This document shows positions 45,863 through 55,095 of a DNA stretch of 64,000 nucleotides, piece by piece. The notes under the pieces were generated by a model. That model saw only the letters and a list, made by a program, of their open reading frames with translations, ran no database searches and was not told the origin of the DNA. Within the stretch, counting starts at the first letter, position 1, and each line of letters starts with the position of its first letter. Position numbers and translations under genes: made by a program. This DNA is from [Bacillus] enclensis (lineage in GTDB: Bacteria; Bacillota; Bacilli; Bacillales; Bacillaceae_B), in the NCBI RefSeq assembly GCF_001456935.1, contig NZ_KQ758489.1:1-64000 (forward strand), written 5' to 3'.

Positions 45863-47443
45863 CTAATGAACCATCCGGTCCCGGTCCTTCCAAAATTCTT
45901 TCCTGATCACGACTTTTTGGATTTTTCCGGAGGCCGTCTTCGGTAGTTCCTCCGCAAAAGTAATGCCTTTTGGCGCTTTGAAATGTGCCAGCTTCTCCCG
46001 GCAGAAAGAGATGAGCTCTTCTTCAGCAAGATTGTGTCCGTCGCGGAGGACGACCACCGCGTGCGGGACTTCCCCCCATCTTTCATCCGGAACGGCAACC
46101 ACCGCTGCTTCAAGGACGCCCGGATGTTCATAAAGCGCCCCCTCCACTTCGATCGAGGAGATATTTTCCCCGCCGCTGATGATGACGTCTTTCATACGAT
46201 CGACAATCTCGATATAACCGTCTCCGTCGACAACCGCCATATCGCCCGTATGAAGCCACCCATCCCGGATCGCTGCATTCGTCGCTTCCGGATTTTTAAA
46301 ATAGCCCTCCATGACCGTGTTCGTCCTGGTTACGATTTCTCCAATCGCTTTCCCGTCATGAGGGACCTCGTTCCCTAACTCATCTACGACCTTGACCTTG
46401 GCGCCGATCATGCTGTATCCCGCTTTGGCCTTTAACCGATACTTCTCTTCATTGGTTTTTTCCAGTTCCATGGAACGGATTGCTGAAGTGGTGATGAGGG
46501 GAGAAATCTCCGTCATCCCGTACACCTGGATGAATTCCCACTTCAGGTCCTCTTCAACTTTTCTCACAAAAGCAGGAGGAGGTGCAGAACCTGCGATGAC
46601 GACCCTCAGCGGCTGATTGATGGCCGGCTTTTCAGATTCATATTGTTCAAGGATCATATTGAGGACAGTCGGGGCCATATGCATGACCGATACGCCGTGT
46701 CTCTTCACTTTTTCTAAAATAAGCTTGGGGTCGACCTTCCTCAGCATCACTTGAGTGGCACCGTTCGCCGTGTAATAAAAAGGTGAGCCCCAGCCGTTCA
46801 CGTGGAACATCGGCAGCACATGAAGAAGAGTGTCCTGATCCGATACCTTAAGGTGGTGCATGCTGGACAGTGCGTGAAGATAATTTGAACGGTGCGTGAG
46901 GAGGACTCCCTTCGGATCACCGGTCGTACCGCTCGTGTACAGCAGGGAAGCGATATCCGATTCTTCAAGCGGCACCCGGTCGAATGGTTCGGTGCTGTAC
47001 TTCCTCCTCCACTCGTCATATCCAGGATAATCGTCCTGAGAATCGCCGTGGATGATCACGTGTTTCAGGTTTGACACTTTCGACAGGATCGGTTGAACGA
47101 GCGGATACAATTCTTCATCCACAAACAATGCCTTACTTTCACTGTGGGTCAAAATGAATTGATAGTCCGCAGGCTTGAGACGTGTATTCAGAGGGGTCAT
47201 CACTCCGCCGACTCCGTATACCCCGTAAAACCCTTCGAGCATCTCCGGCGTGTTCGGCGCGAGGTAGGCGACTTTATCCCCTTTTTTGATGCCAAGTTCC
47301 TGCAGACCCCGGGATAACTGGTTAACACGGGCATTCAGCTGTTTATATGTAAGTCTTTTTTCATCATCGATGATCGCGGTCTTATCCCCGTATTGCTCCA
47401 CCGCCCGATCAAGAAAATCTGTTAACACTAAAGGTACATGCAT
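45863..47443 (-). CDS. Acyl-CoA synthetase (fatty-acid--CoA ligase family)
   Basis: A 526-residue ANL-superfamily enzyme that activates a carboxylic acid with ATP and CoA. The AMP-binding motif is SLLYTSGTTGDPKGVLLTHR, with QVYGMTEISPL, GWLHTGDMAVVD and the catalytic lysine block KTASGKIQK at the end. Start at 47443 (ATG CAT GTA) has AAGGGG 14 bases before; a TTG at 47467 is the alternative. A cre-like site lies upstream. Chain-length preference cannot be read. Confidence 0.9.
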   Translation of the reverse strand: MHVPLVLTDFLDRAVEQYGDKTAIIDDEKRLTYKQLNARVNQLSRGLQELGIKKGDKVAYLAPNTPEMLEGFYGVYGVGGVMTPLNTRLKPADYQFILTHSESKALFVDEELYPLVQPILSKVSNLKHVIIHGDSQDDYPGYDEWRRKYSTEPFDRVPLEESDIASLLYTSGTTGDPKGVLLTHRSNYLHALSSMHHLKVSDQDTLLHVLPMFHVNGWGSPFYYTANGATQVMLRKVDPKLILEKVKRHGVSVMHMAPTVLNMILEQYESEKPAINQPLRVVIAGSAPPPAFVRKVEEDLKWEFIQVYGMTEISPLITTSAIRSMELEKTNEEKYRLKAKAGYSMIGAKVKVVDELGNEVPHDGKAIGEIVTRTNTVMEGYFKNPEATNAAIRDGWLHTGDMAVVDGDGYIEIVDRMKDVIISGGENISSIEVEGALYEHPGVLEAAVVAVPDERWGEVPHAVVVLRDGHNLAEEELISFCREKLAHFKAPKGITFAEELPKTASGKIQKVVIRKEFWKDRDRMVH

Positions 47444-47471
47444 GCTGTCATTCCATCCCCTTCCCAAATTA

Positions 47472-47485
47472 GTAAAGCGTTTACT
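47472..47485. promoter_or_regulatory. cre-like site upstream of the acyl-CoA synthetase gene
   Basis: GTAAAGCGTTTACT matches 12 of 14 positions of the cre consensus and is itself symmetric (AGTAAA-CG-TTTACT type). It lies 29 bases before the ATG start, so CcpA could repress fatty-acid activation on sugar. Confidence 0.65.
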
Positions 47486-47744
47486 TTATTTTAAAGGGAA
47501 TGTGTGAAAGATATCAAGTTAGTTGTGTCAATTTTCTGATAAGTTTCAAGGGAAGTATGAGAATGTTTGGGATTGAAGCTGATTTTAGGTAAATTTGGGG
47601 ATTGGAGCTATATTGCAGAGTCAATTTTTGCTGGTTTGAAGGCGGGGAGAGGGAGTAATCCAGTCAGAAAAGGGGTTGGGAGCTTATTATAAGACCCTGA
47701 TAGAGTGGTAAATGGGGTTAGGAACAGGTAGAATTGGAGGAAAA

Positions 47745-47880
47745 ATGGTAAATCTTTTAATTTCGTGTCAAAATCTTCGAATTTCATGCAATAATCTTTT
47801 AGTTTCCACCCTTAATCTTCGAATTCTCCCCATTATTCTTTCGATTCTGCGATTAATTCCGTCACTTACCAAATTAATCC
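47745..47880. repeat. Phased 21-bp repeat array D (core TAATCTTYKAATTYC)
   Basis: AATCTT begins at 47751, 47772, 47793 and 47814, then ATTCTT at 47835 and weaker units at 47856 and 47876: a 21-bp step. Examples: ATAATCTTTTAGTTTCC and TTAATCTTCGAATTCTC. It lies in the gap between the synthetase promoter and the helicase 3' end; 47486-47744 holds no gene. Confidence 0.75.
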
Positions 47881-47941
47881 ATAAAACCCAACTTAAAAAG
47901 GATGGCAGCGCATTATCACGCCACCATCCTTTTTCCAATAA

Positions 47942-49615
47942 TTAAGACCGGCCTCTTCTTCCGCCTGTTCCCTGGCTTGAGCTGCCGCTGCGCCCGCCGG
48001 ATCTCCCACCGATCCCTCGTCCGCCGCCTCTGCCAGTGGATGACGACCCTCTTCCAGAAGGATTCCTGCCATCAGCTTTCGCAGTAGAACGGTTGCTTGA
48101 ACCGTGTCTGGCATCAGATCTTGAAGCTGAACGCCCACCTGTTTCACTTCTGCCGTCAGACCTGCCACCCGAACGCCCACCTGTTTCACTTCTGCCGTCA
48201 GACCTGCCACCCGAACGTCCACCTGTTCCACTCCTGCCGTCAGACCTGCCACCCGAACGGTCGCTCGGCCCGCGTCTGCTGTCAGAGCCGGCAGCTGAAC
48301 GTCCGCTCGAACCTCTTCCACTGCCTCTTCCAGTGGATGTCCGTCCACTGTCACGGCCGCCTGACCCTCGGCCGCCTTTCCTGCTCCGTTCCCTGCTTTC
48401 CTGGATTTTACGTTCCCTTCTATCCTTGGCACTTTCATTGTTCCCTTTACCGCGGGACGGGGATGGGTTCCCTTCAGCAGCAGGTGCCACTTCAACCACA
48501 CGTCTCGGCAGCGAACGCTCGATGCCCTTTTCGATCATTTCGAGTGCCTGCTTATCCTTCAATGCCGCAAACGTGATGGCGAGTCCGTCATTTCCGGCAC
48601 GCCCCGTCCGGCCAATCCGGTGGATATAACTTTCCACATCCTCCGGGATATCGTAGTTGAACACGTGCGTGACGCCTTCAACGTCAAGTCCGCGGGCCGC
48701 AACATCCGTGGCGATCAATAGTTGGATTTTGGCATCGCGGAACTTTTTCATGACGGCTTCTCTTTTCGCCTGGGAAAGGTCGCCGTGAAGCTCGTCGACA
48801 AGGAATCCCCTTGCCTTCAGATCCATGTGCAGTTTGCTTACCCGCCTCTTCGTCCGGCAGAAAATGATGCCGAGAAACGGCTGGACGTCGTGGATCGTTT
48901 GACTGAGGGCATCAAGTTTCTGACGGTCGGTCGTTTCGATGACTTCCTGCTGGATCTCCTCGACGATCTTTTCCTTTTCACGGACCTGAACGTTATGAGG
49001 GTTGTTCATATAGCGCTTCCCGATTTTCCTGATGTCCTTTGACATCGTCGCCGAGAACAAGGCGGTCTGCCTTGTGTAAGGGGTCTCGCGGATGATTGCC
49101 TCGACCTCATCGAAAAATCCGATGTGGAGCATTTGATCCGCTTCATCCAAGACAAGGAACGATACTTCCGAAAAATCGACCGTCCCGCGGCGGACGTGAT
49201 CAAGGATCCGTCCCGGGGTCCCGATGACGATGTGGACCGCCTTATTTGTCAAACGCTTGATCTGTTTCTCGACGTCCTGGCCGCCGTAGACCGCCAGCAC
49301 ATTGATGTCTTCCTTTGATGCAGCCAGCAGCTGGTTGAGTTCAGCCGTCACCTGGATCGCCAGCTCCCTTGTCGGAGTTACGATCAGGGATTGGATGCTT
49401 TCTTTTTCTTTATCGATCTTTGCAAGCATCGGCAGCAGGAAGGCCATTGTTTTTCCCGTGCCGGTCTGTGCCTGTCCAATAACATCTTCGCCATTTAATA
49501 AAACAGGTATTGTTTCAACCTGGATCGGTGTCGGTTCTGAAATGGATTGTTCTTTTAAAGCTTCTGTGTACTTGGGCTGAATCCCCAAGGATTTGAAATC
49601 GTTCAATATGGTCAC
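47942..49615 (-). CDS. DEAD-box RNA helicase with long Arg/Gly/Ser tail
   Basis: A 557-residue cytoplasmic RNA helicase. Q motif and motif I AQTGTGKT, motif II VLDEAD, motif III SATMS and motif [12 protein letters not shown] are intact. After about residue 385 comes a 170-residue basic, low-complexity tail ([14 protein letters not shown] repeats) that probably binds RNA and may favour condensates, as RGG tails do. Likely roles are mRNA decay or ribosome assembly at low temperature. CshA-like, but the paralogue cannot be assigned. Confidence 0.92.
   Translation of the reverse strand: MTILNDFKSLGIQPKYTEALKEQSISEPTPIQVETIPVLLNGEDVIGQAQTGTGKTMAFLLPMLAKIDKEKESIQSLIVTPTRELAIQVTAELNQLLAASKEDINVLAVYGGQDVEKQIKRLTNKAVHIVIGTPGRILDHVRRGTVDFSEVSFLVLDEADQMLHIGFFDEVEAIIRETPYTRQTALFSATMSKDIRKIGKRYMNNPHNVQVREKEKIVEEIQQEVIETTDRQKLDALSQTIHDVQPFLGIIFCRTKRRVSKLHMDLKARGFLVDELHGDLSQAKREAVMKKFRDAKIQLLIATDVAARGLDVEGVTHVFNYDIPEDVESYIHRIGRTGRAGNDGLAITFAALKDKQALEMIEKGIERSLPRRVVEVAPAAEGNPSPSRGKGNNESAKDRRERKIQESRERSRKGGRGSGGRDSGRTSTGRGSGRGSSGRSAAGSDSRRGPSDRSGGRSDGRSGTGGRSGGRSDGRSETGGRSGGRSDGRSETGGRSASRSDARHGSSNRSTAKADGRNPSGRGSSSTGRGGGRGIGGRSGGRSGSSSQGTGGRRGRS
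48132..48257 (-). repeat. Three tandem 42-bp repeats inside the helicase gene
   Basis: The 42-bp unit beginning CGCCCACCTGTTTCACTTCT occurs at 48132, 48174 and 48216 with few changes, coding for the 14-residue unit [14 protein letters not shown]. Unit number should vary by slippage between strains without breaking the frame. Confidence 0.9.
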
Positions 49616-49706
49616 CTCTTCCCCTCATTATACCCCTATCCTTTCTATAAAAATAGGGCACTGTGCTATAATGAAAAAATCGTTGTAATAGAAATGAGGA
49701 ATGAGC

Positions 49707-50162
49707 ATGCTGACCTTCCAGGAAAAACTGGATATCATTGAAACATTCGATGAACTGACCAAAAAAGAGGTGTCTCTCAACCGGGTGAATTATCACTTTG
49801 AAGACAGCCTTTATGATAAAACGATCGTGGTTTACCACCTGCATCCGAACGGAAACGGATTTGTTTACACGGGGGACCTTCCCCAATATGAATCCAACGC
49901 GAAGGGTCTCGTGAATATCCGCGACTATACTGAAGAAGAACTCCGCAACATTATCACAGCCTCGGTCACCTATTTGTCCCAGGAAGAAGAAATCGAGCCT
50001 GCTGTCGAACAAACGTGGAAAGATTCAGAGGGGCATACCCTTCTGCTCGTGGAAGAAGACGACCGCTGGAATATCTATGCCGGTGAAAATCTTGAGGACA
50101 GCTTCGGCGGTTATGATGAAGCCGCTTTGTATTTGAGGGAAGAAGGATTCAAGATCCGATAA
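49707..50162 (+). CDS. Small acidic protein of unknown function
   Basis: A 151-residue soluble protein, MLTFQEKLDIIETFDELTKK onward, with a mixed beta/alpha pattern and an acidic C-terminal half (VEEDDRWNIYAGENLEDSFG). GAGGA lies 7 bases before the ATG at 49707; the ATG at 49701 abuts the site. Divergent from the helicase gene. I do not recognise the family. Confidence 0.75.
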   Translation: MLTFQEKLDIIETFDELTKKEVSLNRVNYHFEDSLYDKTIVVYHLHPNGNGFVYTGDLPQYESNAKGLVNIRDYTEEELRNIITASVTYLSQEEEIEPAVEQTWKDSEGHTLLLVEEDDRWNIYAGENLEDSFGGYDEAALYLREEGFKIR

Positions 50163-50295
50163 ATAATTTTTTGAAAAAATATCCCGTCACATCAATGACG
50201 GACAACCTGCGGGGCAACCGGGTCCATTCCCCTGATTGCCCATGTGTGAATATACTGGGGATAACTGCCCAATTAAAAGAGAAGGAGAGTTTCAG

Positions 50296-50832
50296 ATGAA
50301 AGTATTAGCGCTGCTTGGGAGTACGAGAAAAGACGGAAACTCCGAATACCTTGCGAAAAAAATCGTCGAGGGGACCGACCACACAATCGTGACGCTCGCG
50401 GATTTGGATATCAAGCCGATCGTGGATATGAGACATACGGAAGAAGGCTTCTCGCCAGTCGAAGATGATTACGAAGAACTTGTTCAACTCATCGAGGACC
50501 ATGACATCCTTCTGTTTGCCACTCCGCTTTACTGGTACGGCATGAGCGGTCCGATGAAAAATTTCTTCGACCGCTGGAGTCAATACTTGCGTGATGAACG
50601 GTTCAACTTGAAAGAAGAGCTGACAAAGAAGAAAGCCTATGTCGTCATCAGCGGAGGACCGAGCGCACGCATCAAGGGGCTGCCGCTTGTGCAGCAGTTC
50701 AATTACATCTTTGAATTCGTGAATATGGAATTCGCAGACTATATAATCGGGGCCGGCGTACGTCCGGGTGAAGTGGCCACCGACCTTGCCGCGCTTGAAA
50801 AGGCCGAGCGCTGGAATGCTTTGTTCAGATAA
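50296..50832 (+). CDS. NAD(P)H-dependent FMN reductase / flavodoxin-fold oxidoreductase
   Basis: A 178-residue protein. The FMN phosphate loop is LLGSTRKDGNSEYLA, and LLFATPLYWYGMSGPMKNFFDR is the conserved flavin-stacking block of this family. AAGGAGAG lies 8 bases before the ATG at 50296. Such enzymes reduce quinones or azo compounds or supply reduced FMN. No partner monooxygenase is in the same operon. The longer frame from 50236 has no site. Confidence 0.88.
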   Translation: MKVLALLGSTRKDGNSEYLAKKIVEGTDHTIVTLADLDIKPIVDMRHTEEGFSPVEDDYEELVQLIEDHDILLFATPLYWYGMSGPMKNFFDRWSQYLRDERFNLKEELTKKKAYVVISGGPSARIKGLPLVQQFNYIFEFVNMEFADYIIGAGVRPGEVATDLAALEKAERWNALFR

Positions 50833-50970
50833 AACAGCCCGGTTCAGCGCTGACATTTGATAAAGCTGAACACAGTTGCAGTGAAGGATGATCCATGGGG
50901 TCATCCTTTTTTGTTTATTCAGCCTTCAATTGGAAACATTATGATTATACCAACCATCCGGAGGCACATC

Positions 50971-51258
50971 ATGAATTTACCTATCATCCATACAAACATC
51001 TGGGATGCGATCATCGCCATCCCCATCATCATACTCATCACACAGATCATCAAGCTGACTCTGAAACCCCCGGCCTTCCTGGTCCCGAATATCGCGGTCA
51101 TTCTCGGACTGCTCATTTCCATATTCATCAGCCATAGGGGACATCTAGTGGTCGGGATCTTCATGGGCTTCTTTTACGGATATGCAGCGATCGGAAATTA
51201 TGCTTCGTTAAAGACCACCGTCCTCGCCTATCGGAGACAGCGGGAAATCGTGGAATAA
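50971..51258 (+). CDS. Small membrane protein (divergent PAP2-related or holin-like helix bundle)
   Basis: A 95-residue protein with two or three hydrophobic helices (AIIAIPIIILITQIIKLTLK, NIAVILGLLISIFISH, GIFMGFFYGYAAIG) and a basic tail. GGAGG lies 8 bases before the ATG. The size and helix number are like small phage-type holins, but no family can be fixed. Confidence 0.65.
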   Translation: MNLPIIHTNIWDAIIAIPIIILITQIIKLTLKPPAFLVPNIAVILGLLISIFISHRGHLVVGIFMGFFYGYAAIGNYASLKTTVLAYRRQREIVE

Positions 51259-51335
51259 GAGCACATTGGCAGGTTTAGCTCAAACCCCAATAGTAAAAAG
51301 TAAGAGTGTTCAAATTTTCAATAGGAGTGATCAGA

Positions 51336-51758
51336 ATGGAACCATTATATACCGCAAAAGCAACCGCTCACGGCGGCCGGAAGGGAAAGGTAAAAAGCAG
51401 CGACGGGGTATTGGAATTTGACCTGGCCATGCCAAAATCCCTCGGGGGCAGCGGGGCTGAAGGGGCCACAAACCCTGAACAGCTCTTTGCAGCAGGATAT
51501 TCAGCCTGTTTCGACAGCGCCTTGAACCTCGTCGCAGGACAGGAGAAAAAGAAAATCGACTCCGAGGTCACTGCAGAAGTTTCGATTGGAAAAGATACAG
51601 ACGGCGGTTTCAAACTCTCAGTCGTTCTCTCGGTTTCGGTCGGCGGAGTAGAATTGGATGAAGCGAAACAGCTCGTTGAAAAAGCGCATGATGTCTGCCC
51701 TTATTCAAAAGCGACAAGGGATAATATCGAAGTCCAACTGAATACATCCACACATTAA
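51336..51758 (+). CDS. Organic hydroperoxide resistance protein (Ohr)
   Basis: A 140-residue Ohr/OsmC-family peroxidase that reduces organic peroxides with lipoyl or thiol reductants. The two catalytic cysteines are in GYSACFDSALN and AHDVCPYSKAT; the Arg in HGGRKGKV and the ATNPEQLFAAG block are present. Compare OhrA/OhrB of B. subtilis. AGGAG precedes the ATG at 51336. No MarR-type ohrR gene is adjacent, which favours the constitutive stress-type (OhrB). Confidence 0.93.
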   Translation: MEPLYTAKATAHGGRKGKVKSSDGVLEFDLAMPKSLGGSGAEGATNPEQLFAAGYSACFDSALNLVAGQEKKKIDSEVTAEVSIGKDTDGGFKLSVVLSVSVGGVELDEAKQLVEKAHDVCPYSKATRDNIEVQLNTSTH

Positions 51759-51766
51759 GACTATCC

Positions 51767-51799
51767 GGGAAGGCAATTCAAAGCCTTCCCTATTTTTTA
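51767..51799 (+). terminator. Terminator after ohr
   Basis: GGGAAGGC-AATTCAAA-GCCTTCCC followed by TATTTTTTATT, 9 bases after the stop. Confidence 0.88.
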
Positions 51800-51880
51800 T
51801 TGATCCATAACGTTTCAATCCTTCTTCAAAAGGGAAATCATTAGACACAATAGAAGCTGACAGTTAGGGGATAAAGAAAA

Positions 51881-53068
51881 ATGGAATTACATAATGGAAA
51901 ATTATTTTGGCCGACCACTTATAATGATACAGAAAAAGAGTTCAATACTCATTACGATGTCGCAATCATCGGCGGGGGTATGTCCGGTGCGCTCTGTGCC
52001 TATGTGCTTTCCCGTGAAGGATTGAAAGTGGCCATCATTGAAAAAAGACAACTTGCTTCCGGGAGTTCTTCTGCAAACACCGGGCTTCTGCAATTTTCAA
52101 ATGACATCATGCTCCATGAATTGATCGACGAGATCGGTGAGGAGGAGGCGGTCCGTTTTTATAAATTATGTCAGGAAGCGGTCGGCCACCTGGAAGAAGT
52201 GGCGATGACCCTGCCCGTCTCACCGGAATTCACCCGCAGGAAGAGCATCTATTATGCGAGCTCGCCGCTGCATCTGCCAAAGCTGAAAAAAGAATACAAA
52301 ACTTTGAAAGAGCACGGTTTCCCGGTGGAATACTGGTCCAAAAAAGATATGAAGGAACATCTTCCGTTCTCCAAATCCGGTGCGCTGATCACCCATGGTG
52401 ACGCGGAAGTGAATCCGTTCCGGTTTGTGAATGGGATCTTCGAATATTTGAAGAATCATAACACGACAGCCTTCGAAGGAACAGAGGCGATTGAAGTAAA
52501 GGAAGACGGCGAAAAAGCCATCATTGAAACGAACAAGGGGACATTGACCGCTTCTCACGTTGTGCACTCGACCGGTTATGAAACCCCTCCGCTCGGTGAA
52601 AACATCGGGACCGAAATCAATCGATCCTATGCCATCGCCACTAAGCCTGTCCATGATTTATCACAGTGGCATGAACGCGCACTCATCTGGGAAACGGACA
52701 GGCCTTATTTGTATCTTCGTACCACTGTGGATAATCGGATCATAGCCGGCGGCCTCGATGAAGACCCGGCGGAAGCTCCGCAAAACATGGAAAAAATCGA
52801 AAAACAGGGAAAAAGGATTGAAAAAGAGGTCCAGAAGATGTTCCCCGGCCTCAACGTTGAAATGGAATATGCATGGGGGGCAAGCTTCGGTGAATCCCTC
52901 GATCACCTGCCCTACATCGGGAGACATCCAGATAAAAACAGAATCTACTATTTACTAGGCTACGGCGGTAACGGAACGGTATACAGCATGCTTGGCAGCA
53001 GGATTCTGAGGGATTTGATCCTCGGACGCCCAAACAGGGATGCAGAGTTAGTGAAGCTGGACAGATAA
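51881..53068 (+). CDS. FAD-dependent amine/amino-acid oxidase-like protein (DAO family)
   Basis: A 395-residue oxidoreductase. The FAD Rossmann motif is VAIIGGGMSGALCAYVLSRE with ASGSSSANTGLL after it, and the C-terminal YAWGASFGESLDHLPYIGRH and YYLLGYGGNG block is typical of glycine-oxidase/sarcosine-oxidase-like DAO enzymes. No signal peptide. GGGG lies 8 bases before the ATG. Substrate unknown; monocistronic. Confidence 0.85.
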   Translation: MELHNGKLFWPTTYNDTEKEFNTHYDVAIIGGGMSGALCAYVLSREGLKVAIIEKRQLASGSSSANTGLLQFSNDIMLHELIDEIGEEEAVRFYKLCQEAVGHLEEVAMTLPVSPEFTRRKSIYYASSPLHLPKLKKEYKTLKEHGFPVEYWSKKDMKEHLPFSKSGALITHGDAEVNPFRFVNGIFEYLKNHNTTAFEGTEAIEVKEDGEKAIIETNKGTLTASHVVHSTGYETPPLGENIGTEINRSYAIATKPVHDLSQWHERALIWETDRPYLYLRTTVDNRIIAGGLDEDPAEAPQNMEKIEKQGKRIEKEVQKMFPGLNVEMEYAWGASFGESLDHLPYIGRHPDKNRIYYLLGYGGNGTVYSMLGSRILRDLILGRPNRDAELVKLDR

Positions 53069-53077
53069 ATCATGAGG

Positions 53078-53112
53078 CAGGAGACCAGTTGAGTCTTCTG
53101 TCTTTTCTTTTA
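53078..53112 (+). terminator. Terminator after the DAO-family gene
   Basis: CAGGAGAC pairs with GTCTTCTG (one G-T) and TCTTTTCTTTT follows. Confidence 0.65.
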
Positions 53113-53170
53113 ACGATTAACCTTCCATGCCACTTTTGTATACACTATAGGTAGCAATCAAAAGCAGGCG

Positions 53171-53746
53171 ATGAATATGGGAAGTGAGATAAAAGCTCTT
53201 ATTGGTTCCTGGACTACAGCGACCGGGACCGTCGTATCCGCGGTTTCAAATACACCTACCGAAGCTGTACAGAATGGTATTAAAATTGATCTCGATATCA
53301 TCGGAAATGAACTTCAGGCGACCGGAAACTCACTGGAAGCAGACTCGGTTGATGAATGGAATCTTGAAAAAGCCGGGCTGCTGATTCAGTCTTCAGGAAA
53401 CTTGACGATCGTGGCCGGTTTACTTTTTGATATGAATAAAAGAAATGAGTTGGTCGCCATCGTCAAAGGAAATCTCCTTCAGGCACTCGGCGGCAGTGCA
53501 GCCCTCTCAGAAGCTTTAGAGGGCGAAAGGACATTCATTCAACTCATGGACATTTACGGCCAGGCCCTTCAGGTAATCGGTAATTCTCTTCAGGCCATCG
53601 CCGGCATTCTTGAATTGAATGGCGAAGACAACGATGACCTGAACCTTGCAGGCAGCTGGATCCAGGCAACTGGTGCTGTCCTCGCCGCACTCTCCCTGAC
53701 GAAATCCTATTATCTATCAAACAATGCCCCTGCCAGCAGCTCGTAA
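53171..53746 (+). CDS. Repetitive helical protein of unknown function
   Basis: A 191-residue protein (189 if ATG 53177 is used, which has the better spacing to GCAGGCG). It holds at least five repeats of a G-N-x-L-Q-A-x-G-N-x-L pattern: GNELQATGNSLEA, IQSSGNLTIVAG, GNLLQALGGSAAL, YGQALQVIGNSLQAIAG and GSWIQATGAVLAAL. Small and hydrophobic residues at fixed steps suggest a stacked helical or membrane-surface structure. Its end overlaps the convergent luciferase-like gene by 37 bases. Similar proteins occur in other bacilli, but the role is unknown. Confidence 0.75.
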   Translation: MNMGSEIKALIGSWTTATGTVVSAVSNTPTEAVQNGIKIDLDIIGNELQATGNSLEADSVDEWNLEKAGLLIQSSGNLTIVAGLLFDMNKRNELVAIVKGNLLQALGGSAALSEALEGERTFIQLMDIYGQALQVIGNSLQAIAGILELNGEDNDDLNLAGSWIQATGAVLAALSLTKSYYLSNNAPASSS

Positions 53747-54687
53747 GATCTCATCTTGTCCTCAAAATCAGATACATTCGTAATGATCATGAATTCATCG
53801 GTCCCATAGATTTCACTGAGCAGCAGCAGCTCCTCTTTCACTTTTTCCGGAGTCCCCACAATCGCACGCCTGCGGTTCTCTCTTACTCTCTCCACTTCCC
53901 TGGAGGTGAATATCCGGCTGTCCGCTTCTTCCTTCGACGGAATGCGGGTATCGATTCCCCTTTCCACTTCCAATAACCAGATATCCTGACTTTTGGCGAT
54001 TCGTTCCGCTTCCTCCTGGGTCGGTGCACATACGACGAAAATGCATACATTGCTGAGCGGGCTCTTTTGACCTGCAGAAGGCCGGAATTGATCGTGATAG
54101 TAGTCAAGCGCCTTCTTCCCGTTCGAAGGATTGATAAAGTGGCCATAAGTAAAAGCCGTACCATTCTCGGCAGCAACCCTTGCGCCCCGATGGGTGATCC
54201 CGAGAATCCATATATCCGGCGGTGTGTCTACATAAGGATAAGCCTTGACTCCCGGCTCCCCATGAAGGAAATGCTGAAGCCTTTCCACCTGCCCGGGAAA
54301 CTCATTCATGCTTTTTTTCAAGCCATCCGTCAGTGCCAGGCGTGTCTCATAAGAACCGCCGGGTGAACGCCCGATCCCAAGATCAATCCTTCCCGGGAAG
54401 AGGGTCTGGAGCACCTTGAAATCCTCTGCAATTTTATAGGGGCTGTACTGAGGGAGCAGCACCCCGCCGGATCCGATTTTCATGCGGTTTGTCATAGAAG
54501 CAAGATGCGAAATCAGCACTTGCGGAGCTGAACCTGCCATGCCGTTCGTATTGTGATGCTCCGCTACCCAGAACCTGGTATAGCCCAGTTCCTCAGTGAA
54601 CTTTGCAAGCCTCAAAGTCTCTTCGAATGCCGCTCCCGCATCCTGTCCCTTCGTAATGACCGATTGATCCAGCACACTCAATTTCAT
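53710..54687 (-). CDS. LLM-class flavin-dependent monooxygenase
   Basis: A 325-residue bacterial-luciferase-like TIM-barrel protein. FTEELGYTRFWVAEHHNTNG, SMTNRMKIGSGGVLLPQYSP and FPGRIDLGIGRSPGG are the classic blocks of the group-one LLM enzymes. GGAGGGG lies 8 bases before the ATG at 54687. These use reduced FMN or F420; no reductase is in its operon, although an FMN reductase lies 3 kb away. Confidence 0.9.
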   Translation of the reverse strand: MKLSVLDQSVITKGQDAGAAFEETLRLAKFTEELGYTRFWVAEHHNTNGMAGSAPQVLISHLASMTNRMKIGSGGVLLPQYSPYKIAEDFKVLQTLFPGRIDLGIGRSPGGSYETRLALTDGLKKSMNEFPGQVERLQHFLHGEPGVKAYPYVDTPPDIWILGITHRGARVAAENGTAFTYGHFINPSNGKKALDYYHDQFRPSAGQKSPLSNVCIFVVCAPTQEEAERIAKSQDIWLLEVERGIDTRIPSKEEADSRIFTSREVERVRENRRRAIVGTPEKVKEELLLLSEIYGTDEFMIITNVSDFEDKMRSYELLAGALFDR

Positions 54688-54823
54688 GATGTCCCCTCCA
54701 ATAAATGATTCATATGAATAGTATCCCACCAACTGCACTTCTTTTAAAAACTTCTGCCTTGGCAGTATACTTTCCATGATTCTCTTTACACTAAACAATA
54801 AACAGAAGACAGGAGGAATGAAC

Positions 54824-54988
54824 ATGAGAAAGAGAACCCCGAACCTTTCAAAAGAAAACAATGTCGCTCCCACTTATGATGAAGAACAATCCTTCGGCGA
54901 AGACGCTACGGAAGAGGAAGTGAAGAACGGGGAAGCCACGATGGTGACCCGGCTTGTATATGATGAGGTAGATCCGAGTGAAGGATGA
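54824..54988 (+). CDS. Small acidic protein of unknown function
   Basis: A 54-residue hydrophilic protein, MRKRTPNLSKENNVAPTYDE, with many Glu residues and ending LVYDEVDPSEG. AGGAGGA stands 7 bases before the ATG at 54824. The strong ribosome site and clean start support a real gene. No motif recognised. Confidence 0.7.
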   Translation: MRKRTPNLSKENNVAPTYDEEQSFGEDATEEEVKNGEATMVTRLVYDEVDPSEG

Positions 54989-55095
54989 TGAATGGTTAAA
55001 AGCCGCACCCAGCTGATGGGAGCGGCTTTTATCATTTGACTTGATGTTTTTATCGTTAGTTACTGTCTCGTCAGTATATCCAGCAGCTTCTCAAT

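Noticed and set aside
48036-48629. 197-codon plus-strand frame opposite the helicase
   Set aside because: Proline/leucine-rich mirror of the Arg/Gly/Ser tail on the other strand, a compositional by-product.
50163-50290. Riboswitch-like GC-rich patch (GGGGCAACCGGG)
   Set aside because: Only short imperfect pairings; no known riboswitch core or terminator.
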